This document shows positions 44,515 to 53,959 of a stretch of DNA of 64,000 nt, piece after piece. Every line of letters starts with the position of its first letter. Position 1 is the stretch's first letter. The stretch lies in the NCBI RefSeq assembly GCF_012847335.1, contig NZ_JABBDX010000006.1, positions 89,353 through 153,352 of the forward strand, written 5' to 3'. The DNA comes from Psychrobacter sp. MF31 (GTDB lineage Bacteria > Pseudomonadota > Gammaproteobacteria > Pseudomonadales > Moraxellaceae). The notes under the pieces are model-generated. The model made no database searches and was not told where the DNA came from. It was given only the letters and a program-made list of their open reading frames with translations. The position numbers were made by a program, and so were the translations under genes.

Positions 44515-46023
44515 ATGCCTGCTTTGCCCCAATCCCAAGCAAAAACCGCGCTTGATTATGTGGCAGAGGGCTATTGGCAAGATTTTGTCGCCAAAAGACC
44601 GGTGGCAGGTGGCATGGCTTATGAAGCTGAGCTGCAAAGCTGCCAACTCGATGAGTCGCTGGCAAGCCTTCAGCGCGTGGATACGCTCATTAGCAACATC
44701 CGCCGCGATTTGCTAAAAACGGCGGCGCTAAATGAGTCACGGATTTTAAGCGATGAGCGCTATCGAAGCTTATTGCTGTTTTTGGCGTTTTATTCGGGGC
44801 GCGTTGTTACCCAAGCGTTGGGAGCGCCTTTGCATTGGTATAATGCCTTTGACATCAAAAGCCATGCGCCAAATTTAACCTTAGCCAGTGATGATTTTTA
44901 TCAGCAAATGGCGCTTGGTATGAATAACCACTTGTTTTTTGCGCTTGAGCCGATTGGGCTGCGCTTATTTGGTACGGTGGATAGAGCGTTTCGCAGTGTT
45001 CAAAATCAGCCGATTGCTAGCGGACTTTATCAAGCCGTCAGCGACTTGTTAACGCAATTTGGGCAAACTGAAATCAATCCTCAAAACTTTCAAACTAAAA
45101 TTAATCCAAGCTTACCAAAAAATACTTTAACAATGCCGTCATCATTGAATGGCTTATTAAATAAAGACAGTCAACCGCAAACAGAAGCTCAATCCGTGGC
45201 GGCGCTGCCATCTCAAAACAATAGTGAGATTTATTCCAATGTCATTCATCCCAACGTCATTCATCCCAACGTCATTCATCCTAACATTATTCAGGATAAA
45301 ACGACGTCATCACAAGCCAATGAAAGTGCTGTCAACGAAGCCCCCGCGCAAAGCAGCCCTGTTTTGCCAACGGAAAATATAGTCAATCCTCCGATAAAAA
45401 ATCCTGTGGTTAAAAAAGTTGCGCCAACGCCGGAAATCTTTACTCAGTTATTGACAGAGCTTGACACCATTGATGTGCCGCAACGTTCAGAGGTGGATGA
45501 TTATCAAAAAGCGGTGAAGATTCTTGACCAATTTGAGCATCATATCACCAAGCAAAACAAGCCGCGCGCCGAGGTTCGGTTTTCTGAGGCAAATTTAACC
45601 GCTCGCCATCAGGCGCTCACCTTGCTTGAGCGCTCAGCCGATATGGGCAATACCGCCGCCATGCTACGGCTTGCCATGTATGAGCTGTTAGGCGAGGGCT
45701 TAATTGCGGATAAAGAAAAACGGACTGCTCAAGCGTTGGCATTGATAACCAATGCTGCTGATAGCGATAGCCGAGCTCAGCGGCTGCTCAGTCGCTTATA
45801 CTATCAAGGGTTGTTTGTAGCTCAAGATTTGGCATTGGGTAAATTTTGGCTTGAGAAAGCGGCGGAAAATGGTCATCCTGAAGCGATAGATCTGACCCGA
45901 CAATGGCAACAATCAGAGCTGTTAATCAACAGTCAAAAACAAGAAAATCATAGCATTAAGCGCTATCAGTTGTTTTTTGCAGTGTTGGTGGTGGCAGCGA
46001 TTTTGTTGGTCATCTTTTTATAG
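44515..46023 (+). CDS. Sel1-like repeat protein with C-terminal membrane anchor
   Basis: A 502-residue protein in three parts. Residues 1-165 form an uncharacterised helical region; 165-300 is a linker with a tandem V-I-H-P-N repeat (15-bp DNA repeat near 45241); 350-470 has two or three Sel1-like motifs (A-D-M-G-N-T-A-A-M-L-R-L-A-M-Y, S-R-A-Q-R-L-L-S-R-L-Y-Y-Q-G, W-L-E-K-A-A-E-N-G-H-P-E-A). A final helix (Y-Q-L-F-F-A-V-L-V-V-A-A-I-L-L-V-I) suggests a tail-anchored inner-membrane protein. Sel1 repeats act in protein binding. No specific role is known. AAGGAA lies before the ATG. Confidence 0.65.
   Translation: MPALPQSQAKTALDYVAEGYWQDFVAKRPVAGGMAYEAELQSCQLDESLASLQRVDTLISNIRRDLLKTAALNESRILSDERYRSLLLFLAFYSGRVVTQALGAPLHWYNAFDIKSHAPNLTLASDDFYQQMALGMNNHLFFALEPIGLRLFGTVDRAFRSVQNQPIASGLYQAVSDLLTQFGQTEINPQNFQTKINPSLPKNTLTMPSSLNGLLNKDSQPQTEAQSVAALPSQNNSEIYSNVIHPNVIHPNVIHPNIIQDKTTSSQANESAVNEAPAQSSPVLPTENIVNPPIKNPVVKKVAPTPEIFTQLLTELDTIDVPQRSEVDDYQKAVKILDQFEHHITKQNKPRAEVRFSEANLTARHQALTLLERSADMGNTAAMLRLAMYELLGEGLIADKEKRTAQALALITNAADSDSRAQRLLSRLYYQGLFVAQDLALGKFWLEKAAENGHPEAIDLTRQWQQSELLINSQKQENHSIKRYQLFFAVLVVAAILLVIFL
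45241..45285. repeat. 15-bp in-frame tandem repeat, three copies
   Basis: GTCATTCATCCCAAC occurs at 45241, 45256 and 45271 (the last with one change) and partial copies flank both sides. It encodes V-I-H-P-N repeats in the linker of the Sel1-like protein, so length changes stay in frame. Confidence 0.9.
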
Positions 46024-46074
46024 TTTTTTAATTTTACATTTTTATAGTTTTTTTTACATGAAGTTAATGGCGAT

Positions 46075-47526
46075 ATGAGCACCGATTTTGAATTAAAACC
46101 TGCCGCGCTTGATAACCAAGCCCGTAAAGCAATCCCAATGCGACCGCCTTGGTATTATCAAGCGGCAATTAGCACATTAAAGCCGCTGTATCGCTTGCAA
46201 GTTTGGCGGCGCTCGCATCAAAATGCCAACTACCGCGATGAGGTGGCGGCGCGCTTTGGTCAGGCTTACCCGCCGACGCCAAAATCAGGCACAAAAGGCG
46301 TGATTTGGTGTCATGCCGTATCGCTTGGGGAGACGAACACGGTTGCGCCGCTGCTTGATGCGCTGCTTGCCGAGGGCTATCAAATTTGGCTGACCAATAC
46401 CACGCAAACCGGATTTGCGCGCGGGGCAAGCCGATTTGCCAAAGATATTGCCAGTGGAAAGCTCAGTCATAGCTTTGTTCCTGTCGATAGCCCAAAGGTG
46501 ATAGAGAAGTTTTTGGCGCACGTTCAGCCGATTGCTGCGCTGTTTGTGGAAACGGAGCTTTGGGCAAATATTTTGACCATTTTAGCCAAGCAGCAAATCC
46601 CCAGTATTTTGGTTAATGGTCGTCTGTCAGCATCATCGTTTACGCGTTATCAAAAAATCGCAGCGGTTAGTCAAAGTATGATGCAAAATTTAACCCTGAT
46701 TGTCGCCCAAGACGCTGCTTCCGCTGAGCGCTTTTGCAAGCTTGGCGCAGCTCGTCAAAAGGTGGCAATGGCAGGATCACTCAAGTGGGTTATGACGCAA
46801 AGCCATGCTAAAAATGAGTCTCAAAAGAAGCCTCAAAGTGACTTCCAATTTCCAAGTTTTCCAAAAGATAAGCCAATTTGGGTTGCCGCAAGCACTCATG
46901 AAGGTGAGGAGCAAATTGCGCTTAATTTTCAACATCAGCTCAAAAAATCGGGCATTGATGCGTTGCTTATTCTTGTACCAAGGCATCCTGAGCGCTTTAA
47001 TGAAGTGGCAAAAATGATTGAGGGTAGCGGCTTTTCGATGGCGCGCCGCAGTCAAGCTGAGGCGGTAAATTTGCACACGCAAGTTTACCTTGCTGATTCC
47101 ATGGGCGAGCTGATGCATTGGTATCAGGCTGCTGATGTTGCGCTCGTTGGCGGTTCGCTGGTTGATGTCGGCGGTCACAATCCGGTCGAGCCGGCAAGCG
47201 TTGGCACACCGATTTTGATGGGGCAATTTACCTATTCTTGCCAAGACGTGGTGGATAAATTGGCGGAAGTTGGCGCGTTATTTCAGCCGGATAATCTAAA
47301 CTATCAACCCATTCACCCAAAAAATTTGCAAGAAAGTGAGGGTTTTGACAGTGCCAATTTTAATGATAACGAGCAAAAACTATTGTTTGGTCAGCTTTTA
47401 TTTTGGTTAAGTCAGCCAAAGCTTGCCGAAATGGCAGGTAAGGCGGGGGAGGATTTAGCAAAATCTCAGCAATCGGCGTTGACCGATCAGCTTGATTTTA
47501 TCAAACAAGTGCTTGAACTTTTATAA
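46075..47526 (+). CDS. waaA: 3-deoxy-D-manno-octulosonic acid (Kdo) transferase
   Basis: A 483-residue GT-B enzyme that adds Kdo to lipid IVA on the inner face of the inner membrane. K-G-V-I-W-C-H-A-V-S-L-G-E near residue 74 and L-V-N-G-R-L-S near 180 are family marks, and A-L-V-G-G-S-L-V-D-V-G-G-H-N-P-V-E-P (near 355) is the donor site. The start ATG has only a weak ribosome site. Length is above the usual 420-430, with a longer polar N-terminus. It fits with lpxH and the LpxL-type enzyme in this window. Confidence 0.93.
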   Translation: MSTDFELKPAALDNQARKAIPMRPPWYYQAAISTLKPLYRLQVWRRSHQNANYRDEVAARFGQAYPPTPKSGTKGVIWCHAVSLGETNTVAPLLDALLAEGYQIWLTNTTQTGFARGASRFAKDIASGKLSHSFVPVDSPKVIEKFLAHVQPIAALFVETELWANILTILAKQQIPSILVNGRLSASSFTRYQKIAAVSQSMMQNLTLIVAQDAASAERFCKLGAARQKVAMAGSLKWVMTQSHAKNESQKKPQSDFQFPSFPKDKPIWVAASTHEGEEQIALNFQHQLKKSGIDALLILVPRHPERFNEVAKMIEGSGFSMARRSQAEAVNLHTQVYLADSMGELMHWYQAADVALVGGSLVDVGGHNPVEPASVGTPILMGQFTYSCQDVVDKLAEVGALFQPDNLNYQPIHPKNLQESEGFDSANFNDNEQKLLFGQLLFWLSQPKLAEMAGKAGEDLAKSQQSALTDQLDFIKQVLELL

Positions 47527-47569
47527 ACTTATTTATTATTTTATCTTTGTATTGTTTAAAGGATTATGT

Positions 47570-47986
47570 ATGAAAAAAATATTATTAATGTTGAGCCTAG
47601 CAGTATTATTATGCTCATGTTCATCATCTAATGAGCCTGTTGCAGATGTTGCACCGAATACGCAAAACTATAACTCGGAAAGCGAAATTAATTCAGAAGT
47701 AAAAGATACTCCTGAAATTGTGGAGAATACACCTGATGTATTAAATGATGATAATGTAATTGAGACCAAAAGCGGCGATATGGATTTTGCAACCTGTGTA
47801 AAGCAGCAGTCAGAGACTGCGGAAGCGATTTCATCTAGCGGAAATTATAAAGTTATATCTATTGTAGATACTGATATAGTTTCAATGGTTAAATTTTGCA
47901 CAAATGATAATCCAGTGATTCATACTTGCAGCGCACCAGATAATAAAGTAATAGTTACTAAAACAAGAAATAGAGAGGGATGTTAG
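47570..47986 (+). CDS. Small hypothetical lipoprotein
   Basis: A 138-residue protein with a signal peptide ending L-L-C-S-C (lipobox Cys near residue 18), then an acidic, Asn/Glu-rich linker and a C-terminal domain with four Cys (C-V, F-C-T, T-C-S, G-C). The pattern of Cys suggests two disulfides. No domain was recognised. The gene starts 44 bases after waaA, with AAAGGA before ATG 47570; an in-frame start within waaA was rejected. Its AT-rich composition contrasts with both neighbours, hinting at separate origin. Confidence 0.62.
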   Translation: MKKILLMLSLAVLLCSCSSSNEPVADVAPNTQNYNSESEINSEVKDTPEIVENTPDVLNDDNVIETKSGDMDFATCVKQQSETAEAISSSGNYKVISIVDTDIVSMVKFCTNDNPVIHTCSAPDNKVIVTKTRNREGC

Positions 47987-48027
47987 CTGTAATAATGAGA
48001 AGTCATAGATATTATTGAGCCGACCTC

Positions 48028-48771
48028 ATGAATTGTATTTTATTACCAAGCGCGCAAATTCAAAACTCAATTGCGACCATTACCGACCGCTTGCAAATTG
48101 CGCATATCAACCAAGTGTTAAAAGCTGATGTCGGCGCTTGCATTAAAATTGGTGAGATTGGCGGCAAGTTGGGTCGGGCAGTCATTCAAACGATTACTGA
48201 AAATGCGATCCTGCTCAAGGACGTTCAGCTCACTGAGGCGCCGCCTGCCAAGCTTGATTTGACCGTCGTTTTGGCATTGCCGCGACCCAAAGTATTGCGC
48301 CGATTAATTATGGATATGACCGCGATGGGCGTTCGCGATATTATTTTGGTCAACAGCTACCGAAGCCAAAAAAGCTATTGGCAAAGTCCAATGCTCAGGC
48401 GTTTAGATGAGTTTGTGTTAGAAGGGCTTCAGCAAGGGGTCGATACCATCGCGCCTAGTATTACATTAAAGCCGAGATTTAAGCCCTTTATTGAGGATGA
48501 GTTTGCAGCTTTAGCAGCGCGCAAAGCCATTGTTGCTCATCCTTATGCAAACGTTAGCTTAAAAGATTATTTACAAAATCAAGGCGATGCTTTCCAACGC
48601 GAGTTGCCCAATGTGGTTTTTATTGGCGCAGAAGGCGGCTGGATTGATTTTGAAATTGAACTGTTAGCGGCTCATAGTTGTCAACCGGTCAGCTTAGGAT
48701 CGCGGATTTTGCGGACGGAGGCGGCGGTCAATGCGATTTTAGGGCAATGGCTGCTGTATTCGGACTCATAA
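48028..48771 (+). CDS. rsmE: 16S rRNA (uracil-1498-N3)-methyltransferase
   Basis: A 247-residue SPOUT-fold methyltransferase that methylates U1498 of 16S rRNA. The C-terminal knot is visible as V-F-I-G-A-E-G-G-W (family consensus GPEGG, with Ala for Pro), then S-L-G-S-R-I-L-R-T-E-A-A-V. The N-terminal PUA-like part starts C-I-L-L-P-S-A. The start ATG is 48028, after a weak GAG site. It is complete. Confidence 0.9.
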   Translation: MNCILLPSAQIQNSIATITDRLQIAHINQVLKADVGACIKIGEIGGKLGRAVIQTITENAILLKDVQLTEAPPAKLDLTVVLALPRPKVLRRLIMDMTAMGVRDIILVNSYRSQKSYWQSPMLRRLDEFVLEGLQQGVDTIAPSITLKPRFKPFIEDEFAALAARKAIVAHPYANVSLKDYLQNQGDAFQRELPNVVFIGAEGGWIDFEIELLAAHSCQPVSLGSRILRTEAAVNAILGQWLLYSDS

Positions 48772-48831
48772 GCTCCTAACTTGTCCCATTTTTAGGCGGT
48801 TAAATTAAGCAATTCATAGTAATAAAGTTAT

Positions 48832-48846
48832 TGATAACCTTTATCA
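48832..48846. promoter_or_regulatory. Fur-like box upstream of the iron importer
   Basis: TGATAACCTTTATCA is a near-perfect palindrome that matches the Fur 15-mer core (TGATAATnATTATCA) at 12 of 14 defined positions. It lies about 70 bases before the fbpA start, where a Fur-Fe repressor would block transcription. Confidence 0.62.
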
Positions 48847-48913
48847 ATTCAATTAGTATGGCGTTAGCTTTTAGCTGCTTGATTTTTTGTCTAATGCTAT
48901 TTTGGAGACCGTG

Positions 48914-50038
48914 ATGCCAAGTCGCGCGATGATGTCTGCTGCACCGATGACCACCCCTTTATTTTTAACACTTAAAACGAGCTCAGCGGCGCTGGCGCTC
49001 AGTGCCATGCTGGCTTTAACGGGCTGTAATAAACCCGCTGAGCAGTCATCAGCTGACAATGCTGAGGCACCAACCAAAAGCGAAAGCGCGGCGGCTGATA
49101 CCGGTCAAACCGTGACCATTTATTCCTCACGAAATGAGCAGCTGATCAAGCCGCTTTTAGATGAGTTCACCAAGCAAACGGGAATCAACGTTGATTTGGT
49201 CACCGACAGCTCAGGACCCTTGATTGCAAGGCTAAAAGCTGAAGGCAAAAATACGCCCGCCGATATGCTGTTAACCGTTGATGCGGGCAATCTTTGGCAA
49301 GCCGCGCAAGATGGGTTATTGCAGCCGGTGCATTCAACCGTTCTTGACAGCAACGTTCCGGCAAAATACCGCGATCCGGACGGGCTTTGGACGGGGCTAT
49401 CCCTTCGCGCTCGCACCATTTTTTATGACCCAAGCAAAGTCAAGCCTGAGCAGCTGTCGACCTACGCTGATCTTGCCGATCCCAAATGGAAAGGTAAGCT
49501 GTGCTTGCGAACTTCCAAAAAAGTATATAACCAATCCCTTGTTGCCAGCATGATTGAGCATTTGGGTCGCGATAAAACCGAGCAAATCGTTCGCGGCTGG
49601 GTTGCTAACTTGGCAACGGATGTGTTTAGTGACGATACCAATTTGCTTGAAGCCATTGCGGCGGGGCAATGTGAAGTTGGGATTGCTAATAGCTATTACT
49701 ATGGTCGAATTGTCGATGAAAAGCCTGATTTCCCTGTAAAAATATTTTGGGCAAACCAAGGTACAACGGGAACTCACGTCAATATTTCAGGAGCAGGCGT
49801 CACCCTTGGCGCTAAAAATCCAGAAGGCGCCATCAAGCTTATGGAATGGCTGTCCTCTGATCAAGCTCAAGGCTTATATGCCAGCGCGGATAAAGAGTTT
49901 CCGGTTAAAGAAGGCATCGATAAATCGGCGCTGTTAAAATCTTGGGGCGAGTTTAAACAAGATGACATTAACGTGCAAAAATTTGGCGCGCTGCAAACCC
50001 AAGCGATCCAAATGATGGATAAAGCCGGTTATAAATAA
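48914..50038 (+). CDS. fbpA: Iron(III) ABC transporter substrate-binding lipoprotein
   Basis: About 374 residues. The ATG at 48914 follows GGAG and gives a type II signal peptide with lipobox L-T-G-C near residue 38, then T-V-T-I-Y-S-S-R-N-E-Q-L and a periplasmic binding fold. The iron-binding tyrosine pair is in I-A-N-S-Y-Y-Y-G, as in FbpA/FutA proteins. It captures ferric iron in the periplasm and passes it to the permease 60 bases downstream. The unusual N-terminal 15 residues before the hydrophobic core may start later. A Fur-like box lies upstream. Confidence 0.85.
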   Translation: MPSRAMMSAAPMTTPLFLTLKTSSAALALSAMLALTGCNKPAEQSSADNAEAPTKSESAAADTGQTVTIYSSRNEQLIKPLLDEFTKQTGINVDLVTDSSGPLIARLKAEGKNTPADMLLTVDAGNLWQAAQDGLLQPVHSTVLDSNVPAKYRDPDGLWTGLSLRARTIFYDPSKVKPEQLSTYADLADPKWKGKLCLRTSKKVYNQSLVASMIEHLGRDKTEQIVRGWVANLATDVFSDDTNLLEAIAAGQCEVGIANSYYYGRIVDEKPDFPVKIFWANQGTTGTHVNISGAGVTLGAKNPEGAIKLMEWLSSDQAQGLYASADKEFPVKEGIDKSALLKSWGEFKQDDINVQKFGALQTQAIQMMDKAGYK

Positions 50039-50097
50039 ACCAGTTTGCCTCTTTAAAGCGTTGTCAGTTTTTAAGCCGTTAAAATGGTAACCTTGTC

Positions 50098-51756
50098 ATG
50101 ATGACCCTACCAAAACCCCTCAAAGTGCCTCGGCGCATGATCCAGTTAAATCATGCGTCAAGCCCCATCACGCAGTCTCAGTCAAGAATGCTATCAAAAT
50201 CAGTCTTAGGACTGATTTCGTTGTTTATGCTCATCCCCATTTTGGTGGTATTGTTTTCTTGGACGCAGCCGGTAGCTGAGGTTTGGGGTCACATGCGCGA
50301 GTTTGTGCTCCCTGAGGTGCTAAAAAATACGGCCATTTTGGTGATCTTGGTGGGTACAATCTCAGGTACTTTGGGGACGGGGCTGGCTTGGGTGACGAGC
50401 ATGTATCGCTTTCCTGGTCAGCGCTTTTTTTCGTGGGCGCTTATGTTGCCGCTTGCGATTCCCGCTTACGTGCTGGCGTTTGTGACGTTAGGGGTTATTG
50501 ACTTTAGCGGTCCTTTGCAATCAGGGCTTCGCGATTTGGGAATGACGGCTGCGATCCCTTCCATTCGAAACGTTTGGGGCGCGGGGGTGATTTTATCTTT
50601 TGCATTTTATCCGTATGTTTATTTGCTGGCGCGCCAAGCGTTTTTATCGCAAGGTCGAACGGCGATTGAAGCCGGGCAAATGCTGGGATTAAGTCGCGCT
50701 CAAGTGTTGTTTCGTCTGGCTTTGCCGCAAGCATTACCTTGGATCATCGGCGGATTAATACTGGCATTGATGGAGACGCTGGCAGATTTTGGCGCGGTGT
50801 CTGTTTTTAATGTTGATACCTTTACTACCGCCATTTACAAAGCTTGGTTTGGCTTTTTTAGCTTAACCACCGCCGCTCAGCTTGCAGCATTACTCATTGC
50901 GGTGGTGTTTGTGGTCGTTTTGATGGAGCAATATTGGCAAAGCAAACGCGGCGCGGTCATCACTCAAGGCAATCATCGCCGTTTTGAGGTCAGTGTTATT
51001 AAAAAATGGCTGCTCAGCGGCAGCTGCACGTTGATTTTTTTATTGGCATTTTTAATTCCATTTTTGCAGCTTATTTATTGGACAGTAGTAAATTTTCAGC
51101 AAGATTTTGATGAGCGTTATATTGGCTTTGTGACCAACAGCCTTGTGATTGCCAGTTTGACCACGCTATTTATTGCAATTATTGCTATTGTGATTGCTTG
51201 GATTAAGCGCCAATTTCCAGATAAATTGACCAAAATTCTTGCCACGTTTGCCAATTTGGGATATGTGGTTCCAGGGACGGTGCTGGCAGTTGGGGTGTTT
51301 ATTCCGATTGCTTGGGTGGATAATTTGCTGATTGATCATGGCATCACCAAACTGCCTGTGCTCTCAGGAAGCGTGGTGGTGATGCTGCTGGCATTGTCCG
51401 CGCGCTTTATGACGGTGGGATTTCAGCCGATTGACCGCCAGCTGTCACGACTGACGGTCAATCAAGAAGCAGCGGCAAAGTTATTAAGTGACAATGCTTG
51501 GCAGCGCTGGCGGCAAGTGGTGCTGCCGATTTTAAGCCCAGGGGTGCTAACGGCGCTGTTGATGGGGTTTGTTGAGGTGATGAAAGAGATGCCCATTACT
51601 TTAATGACGCGAAGGCAAGGCTGGGATACGCTTGCAGTTCGGGTGTTTGAGATGACCAGCGAAGGCATGTGGGGGCGGGCAGCGCTGCCAAGCTTATTGA
51701 TCGTGCTGGTGGGACTGATTCCGGTTTGGATTTTGCTTCGGCAAAGCGATAAATAA
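50098..51756 (+). CDS. fbpB: Iron(III) ABC transporter permease, fused double-domain
   Basis: A 552-residue permease with two homologous six-helix halves, as in FbpB. Each half has the EAA loop that meets the ATPase: E-A-G-Q-M-L-G-L-S near residue 196 and E-A-A-A-K-L-L-S near 460. Two adjacent ATGs (50098, 50101) could start it. It sits between fbpA and the ATPase and completes the ferric importer. Confidence 0.88.
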   Translation: MMTLPKPLKVPRRMIQLNHASSPITQSQSRMLSKSVLGLISLFMLIPILVVLFSWTQPVAEVWGHMREFVLPEVLKNTAILVILVGTISGTLGTGLAWVTSMYRFPGQRFFSWALMLPLAIPAYVLAFVTLGVIDFSGPLQSGLRDLGMTAAIPSIRNVWGAGVILSFAFYPYVYLLARQAFLSQGRTAIEAGQMLGLSRAQVLFRLALPQALPWIIGGLILALMETLADFGAVSVFNVDTFTTAIYKAWFGFFSLTTAAQLAALLIAVVFVVVLMEQYWQSKRGAVITQGNHRRFEVSVIKKWLLSGSCTLIFLLAFLIPFLQLIYWTVVNFQQDFDERYIGFVTNSLVIASLTTLFIAIIAIVIAWIKRQFPDKLTKILATFANLGYVVPGTVLAVGVFIPIAWVDNLLIDHGITKLPVLSGSVVVMLLALSARFMTVGFQPIDRQLSRLTVNQEAAAKLLSDNAWQRWRQVVLPILSPGVLTALLMGFVEVMKEMPITLMTRRQGWDTLAVRVFEMTSEGMWGRAALPSLLIVLVGLIPVWILLRQSDK

Positions 51757-51818
51757 GGTCATAACGCCTTAACATAAATCGCTCAAGACAACAAATCGCA
51801 TCGCTAACAGGATAATTT

Positions 51819-52982
51819 ATGACGACAGAAATGCGGATGAAAAATCACGCTGAGCCTTATTTTACCGTTCAAGATCTGAAAGTGGGTTATGATGGGATGA
51901 CGGTGGTTGATGGCTTATCATTAAGCTTGCAGCAAGGGGAAATTGGCTGCTTTTTGGGCTATAGCGGCTGTGGCAAAACGACGGCGCTGCGAGCGATTGC
52001 TGGGCTTGAGCCGACCATTTTTGGCAATATTGAATTAAATGGTCGCTGTTTGACCCATCAAGGTGGTGGCACTCGTATTGCTATTGCCCCTGCCAAACGC
52101 GATATGGGAATGGTATTTCAAGATTATGCGCTGTTTAGTCATTTAAGTGTTGCCAAAAATATTGCTTTTGGCTTAAATAAATGGTCAGCAAAAGCCAAAC
52201 AAGATCGCGTGACGGAAATGCTAGAGCTTGTCGGATTATCCGATCATGCGGACAAACGCCCAACTCAGCTTTCAGGCGGTCAGCAGCAGCGGGTGGCATT
52301 GGCGCGCGCCCTTGCGCCAAAACCCAAATTGCTGCTGCTTGATGAGCCATTTTCCAACCTTGATGTCATCTTACGCGAGTCGCTTGCCATGAGCGTTCGC
52401 GATATTTTAAAGCAAACGCAAACCACCGCGATTTTAGTCACCCATGATCAAAATGAAGCCTTTGCCATCGCTGATAAAGTTGGCGTGATGAATGACGGCA
52501 AGCTGATTCAATGGGCAACGCCAAGCGAGCTTTATCATGAGCCAGAAAGCCCATTTGTGGCAGAATTTGTTGGTGAAGGTGCAATGATTGATGGCGTGAT
52601 TCATGATGGCTATGTTGCCACTGCCCTTGGCGATATTTATCGGCGCTTAGAAGTGCCAGACCAAAACGGTCAGCCGCAATATTGCCATTATGATTATCCC
52701 AATGGCACATCGATTAAAGTTTTGATTCGCCCTGATGATATCATTCATGATGATGCCAGCCCTCAGACTGCCAAAGTTGTGGGGCGCGTATTTCGCGGGG
52801 CAAATTTTTTATATCGCCTCAAGCTTGCTGATGGTCAAATTGTTTTGGCGCTGGTGCCAAGCCATCATAATCACCCGATCGGTGCGGATATTGGTATTAT
52901 ACCGATGCTTGATCATGTCGTGGTGTTTGCAGATGATCATTTGAGCGCCTCGGTATGGTCAGAAGCGGATAAAATGGCTTAA
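51819..52982 (+). CDS. fbpC: Iron(III) ABC transporter ATP-binding protein
   Basis: A 387-residue ATPase. Walker A G-Y-S-G-C-G-K-T-T near residue 47, Q-loop M-V-F-Q-D-Y-A-L-F, signature L-S-G-G-Q-Q-Q-R near 150, Walker B L-L-L-L-D-E-P and H-loop T-H-D. The 130-residue C-terminal TOBE-like domain (I-D-G-V-I-H-D-G onward) is typical of FbpC/PotA-like ATPases. It is the last gene of the fbp operon and stops 24 bases before the convergent cmoM gene. Confidence 0.92.
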   Translation: MTTEMRMKNHAEPYFTVQDLKVGYDGMTVVDGLSLSLQQGEIGCFLGYSGCGKTTALRAIAGLEPTIFGNIELNGRCLTHQGGGTRIAIAPAKRDMGMVFQDYALFSHLSVAKNIAFGLNKWSAKAKQDRVTEMLELVGLSDHADKRPTQLSGGQQQRVALARALAPKPKLLLLDEPFSNLDVILRESLAMSVRDILKQTQTTAILVTHDQNEAFAIADKVGVMNDGKLIQWATPSELYHEPESPFVAEFVGEGAMIDGVIHDGYVATALGDIYRRLEVPDQNGQPQYCHYDYPNGTSIKVLIRPDDIIHDDASPQTAKVVGRVFRGANFLYRLKLADGQIVLALVPSHHNHPIGADIGIIPMLDHVVVFADDHLSASVWSEADKMA

Positions 52983-53006
52983 ACGTCGCCAATTAAATCC
53001 GCGCGA

Positions 53007-53813
53007 TTATCCCTGACGCGTTGCCAAAATATGCAAATAACGCCCAAGCCATTTAAACGGCTCTTGATTGGAATATCGCAGCTCCATTGCAATCACAGCA
53101 TCCGGATTGTTATGACCGCCGCGTTTTAATGGCGCATAATCATGAAAGACGCGCAAACCGCTGATCGTATCGATCTGATAATCGTGCGCTGCAAGCCAAG
53201 ATTTGACCTCATTAATGGCTACCGGATGGTTGGGCGTTAAGCTTTTTTTATTGTCCGCTTGGTAGTTTTGCTTGTCGAGCAAATTAAAATTGCCCATGAT
53301 TAAATTGCGATAATTAAAGCTTGCCGGATTATAAAAGCACAGTGACAGCAAGCCGCCCTTTAACAGCCTATTGTCAAAAAATTCCATCACCTCCCAAGGT
53401 TTCGCCAGCCATTCAAGCAGCGCATGGCATAAAATCACATCAAACTTTTCATCCAAAAGCGTACTTTCAAGGTCTTGATAAGGGCAAACATGCCAATTGA
53501 TATTAGGCTTTGGTTCAATCAGCGCCGCTTTTTCTTGAGCTTTAGCAATCATATTGGGGGAGATATCATTGATCGTCACCTCATGTCCCATCACAGCTAT
53601 TTCAAGCGCCAGTTGACCCAATCCTGCGCCCACATCAAGGACTTTTAGCGGTCGCCCCAGCTTGGCGCTTTTGGCATCAATCACCGAAAAAATATCCCGA
53701 CGTAGCACGGCAAGACGGATATCGCCTTTTAAATTGCCATAGACTTTTTTTTCAAAATGATCGGCGATGGCATCAAAGCTGCGGTCAGCTCTAGGCGTTT
53801 TAGCTTGAGTCAT
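53007..53813 (-). CDS. cmoM: tRNA 5-carboxymethoxyuridine methyltransferase CmoM (SmtA)
   Basis: A class I methyltransferase of about 268 residues that methylates cmo5U34 in wobble tRNAs. The start of the family core, R-S-F-D-A-I-A-D-H-F-E-K-K-V-Y-G-N-L-K-G, matches SmtA/CmoM well, followed by the SAM loop V-L-D-V-G-A-G-L-G-Q-L-A near residue 60. The ATG at 53813 gives the usual N-terminus; an in-frame ATG at 53846 adds eleven residues and neither has a clear ribosome site. Function in tRNA modification is by family match. Confidence 0.82.
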   Translation of the reverse strand: MTQAKTPRADRSFDAIADHFEKKVYGNLKGDIRLAVLRRDIFSVIDAKSAKLGRPLKVLDVGAGLGQLALEIAVMGHEVTINDISPNMIAKAQEKAALIEPKPNINWHVCPYQDLESTLLDEKFDVILCHALLEWLAKPWEVMEFFDNRLLKGGLLSLCFYNPASFNYRNLIMGNFNLLDKQNYQADNKKSLTPNHPVAINEVKSWLAAHDYQIDTISGLRVFHDYAPLKRGGHNNPDAVIAMELRYSNQEPFKWLGRYLHILATRQG

Positions 53814-53959
53814 AATTTTATATTTTGGTGGTAAAATCGGCGTCATAGTAACATGTCATATCACAATTGGCAGTAGCTTTTCTCTAACAATTCGCGTATA
53901 AAAAGTAAGGTAAGCGCAACAAAACACTGATTCATCATCACGAGCTAAGGACAGCCATC

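Noticed and set aside
45241-45285. Short repeats that might suggest a CRISPR array
   Set aside because: The 15-base units are contiguous without spacers, in frame and code for V-I-H-P-N, so this is a protein repeat. No cas genes are present.
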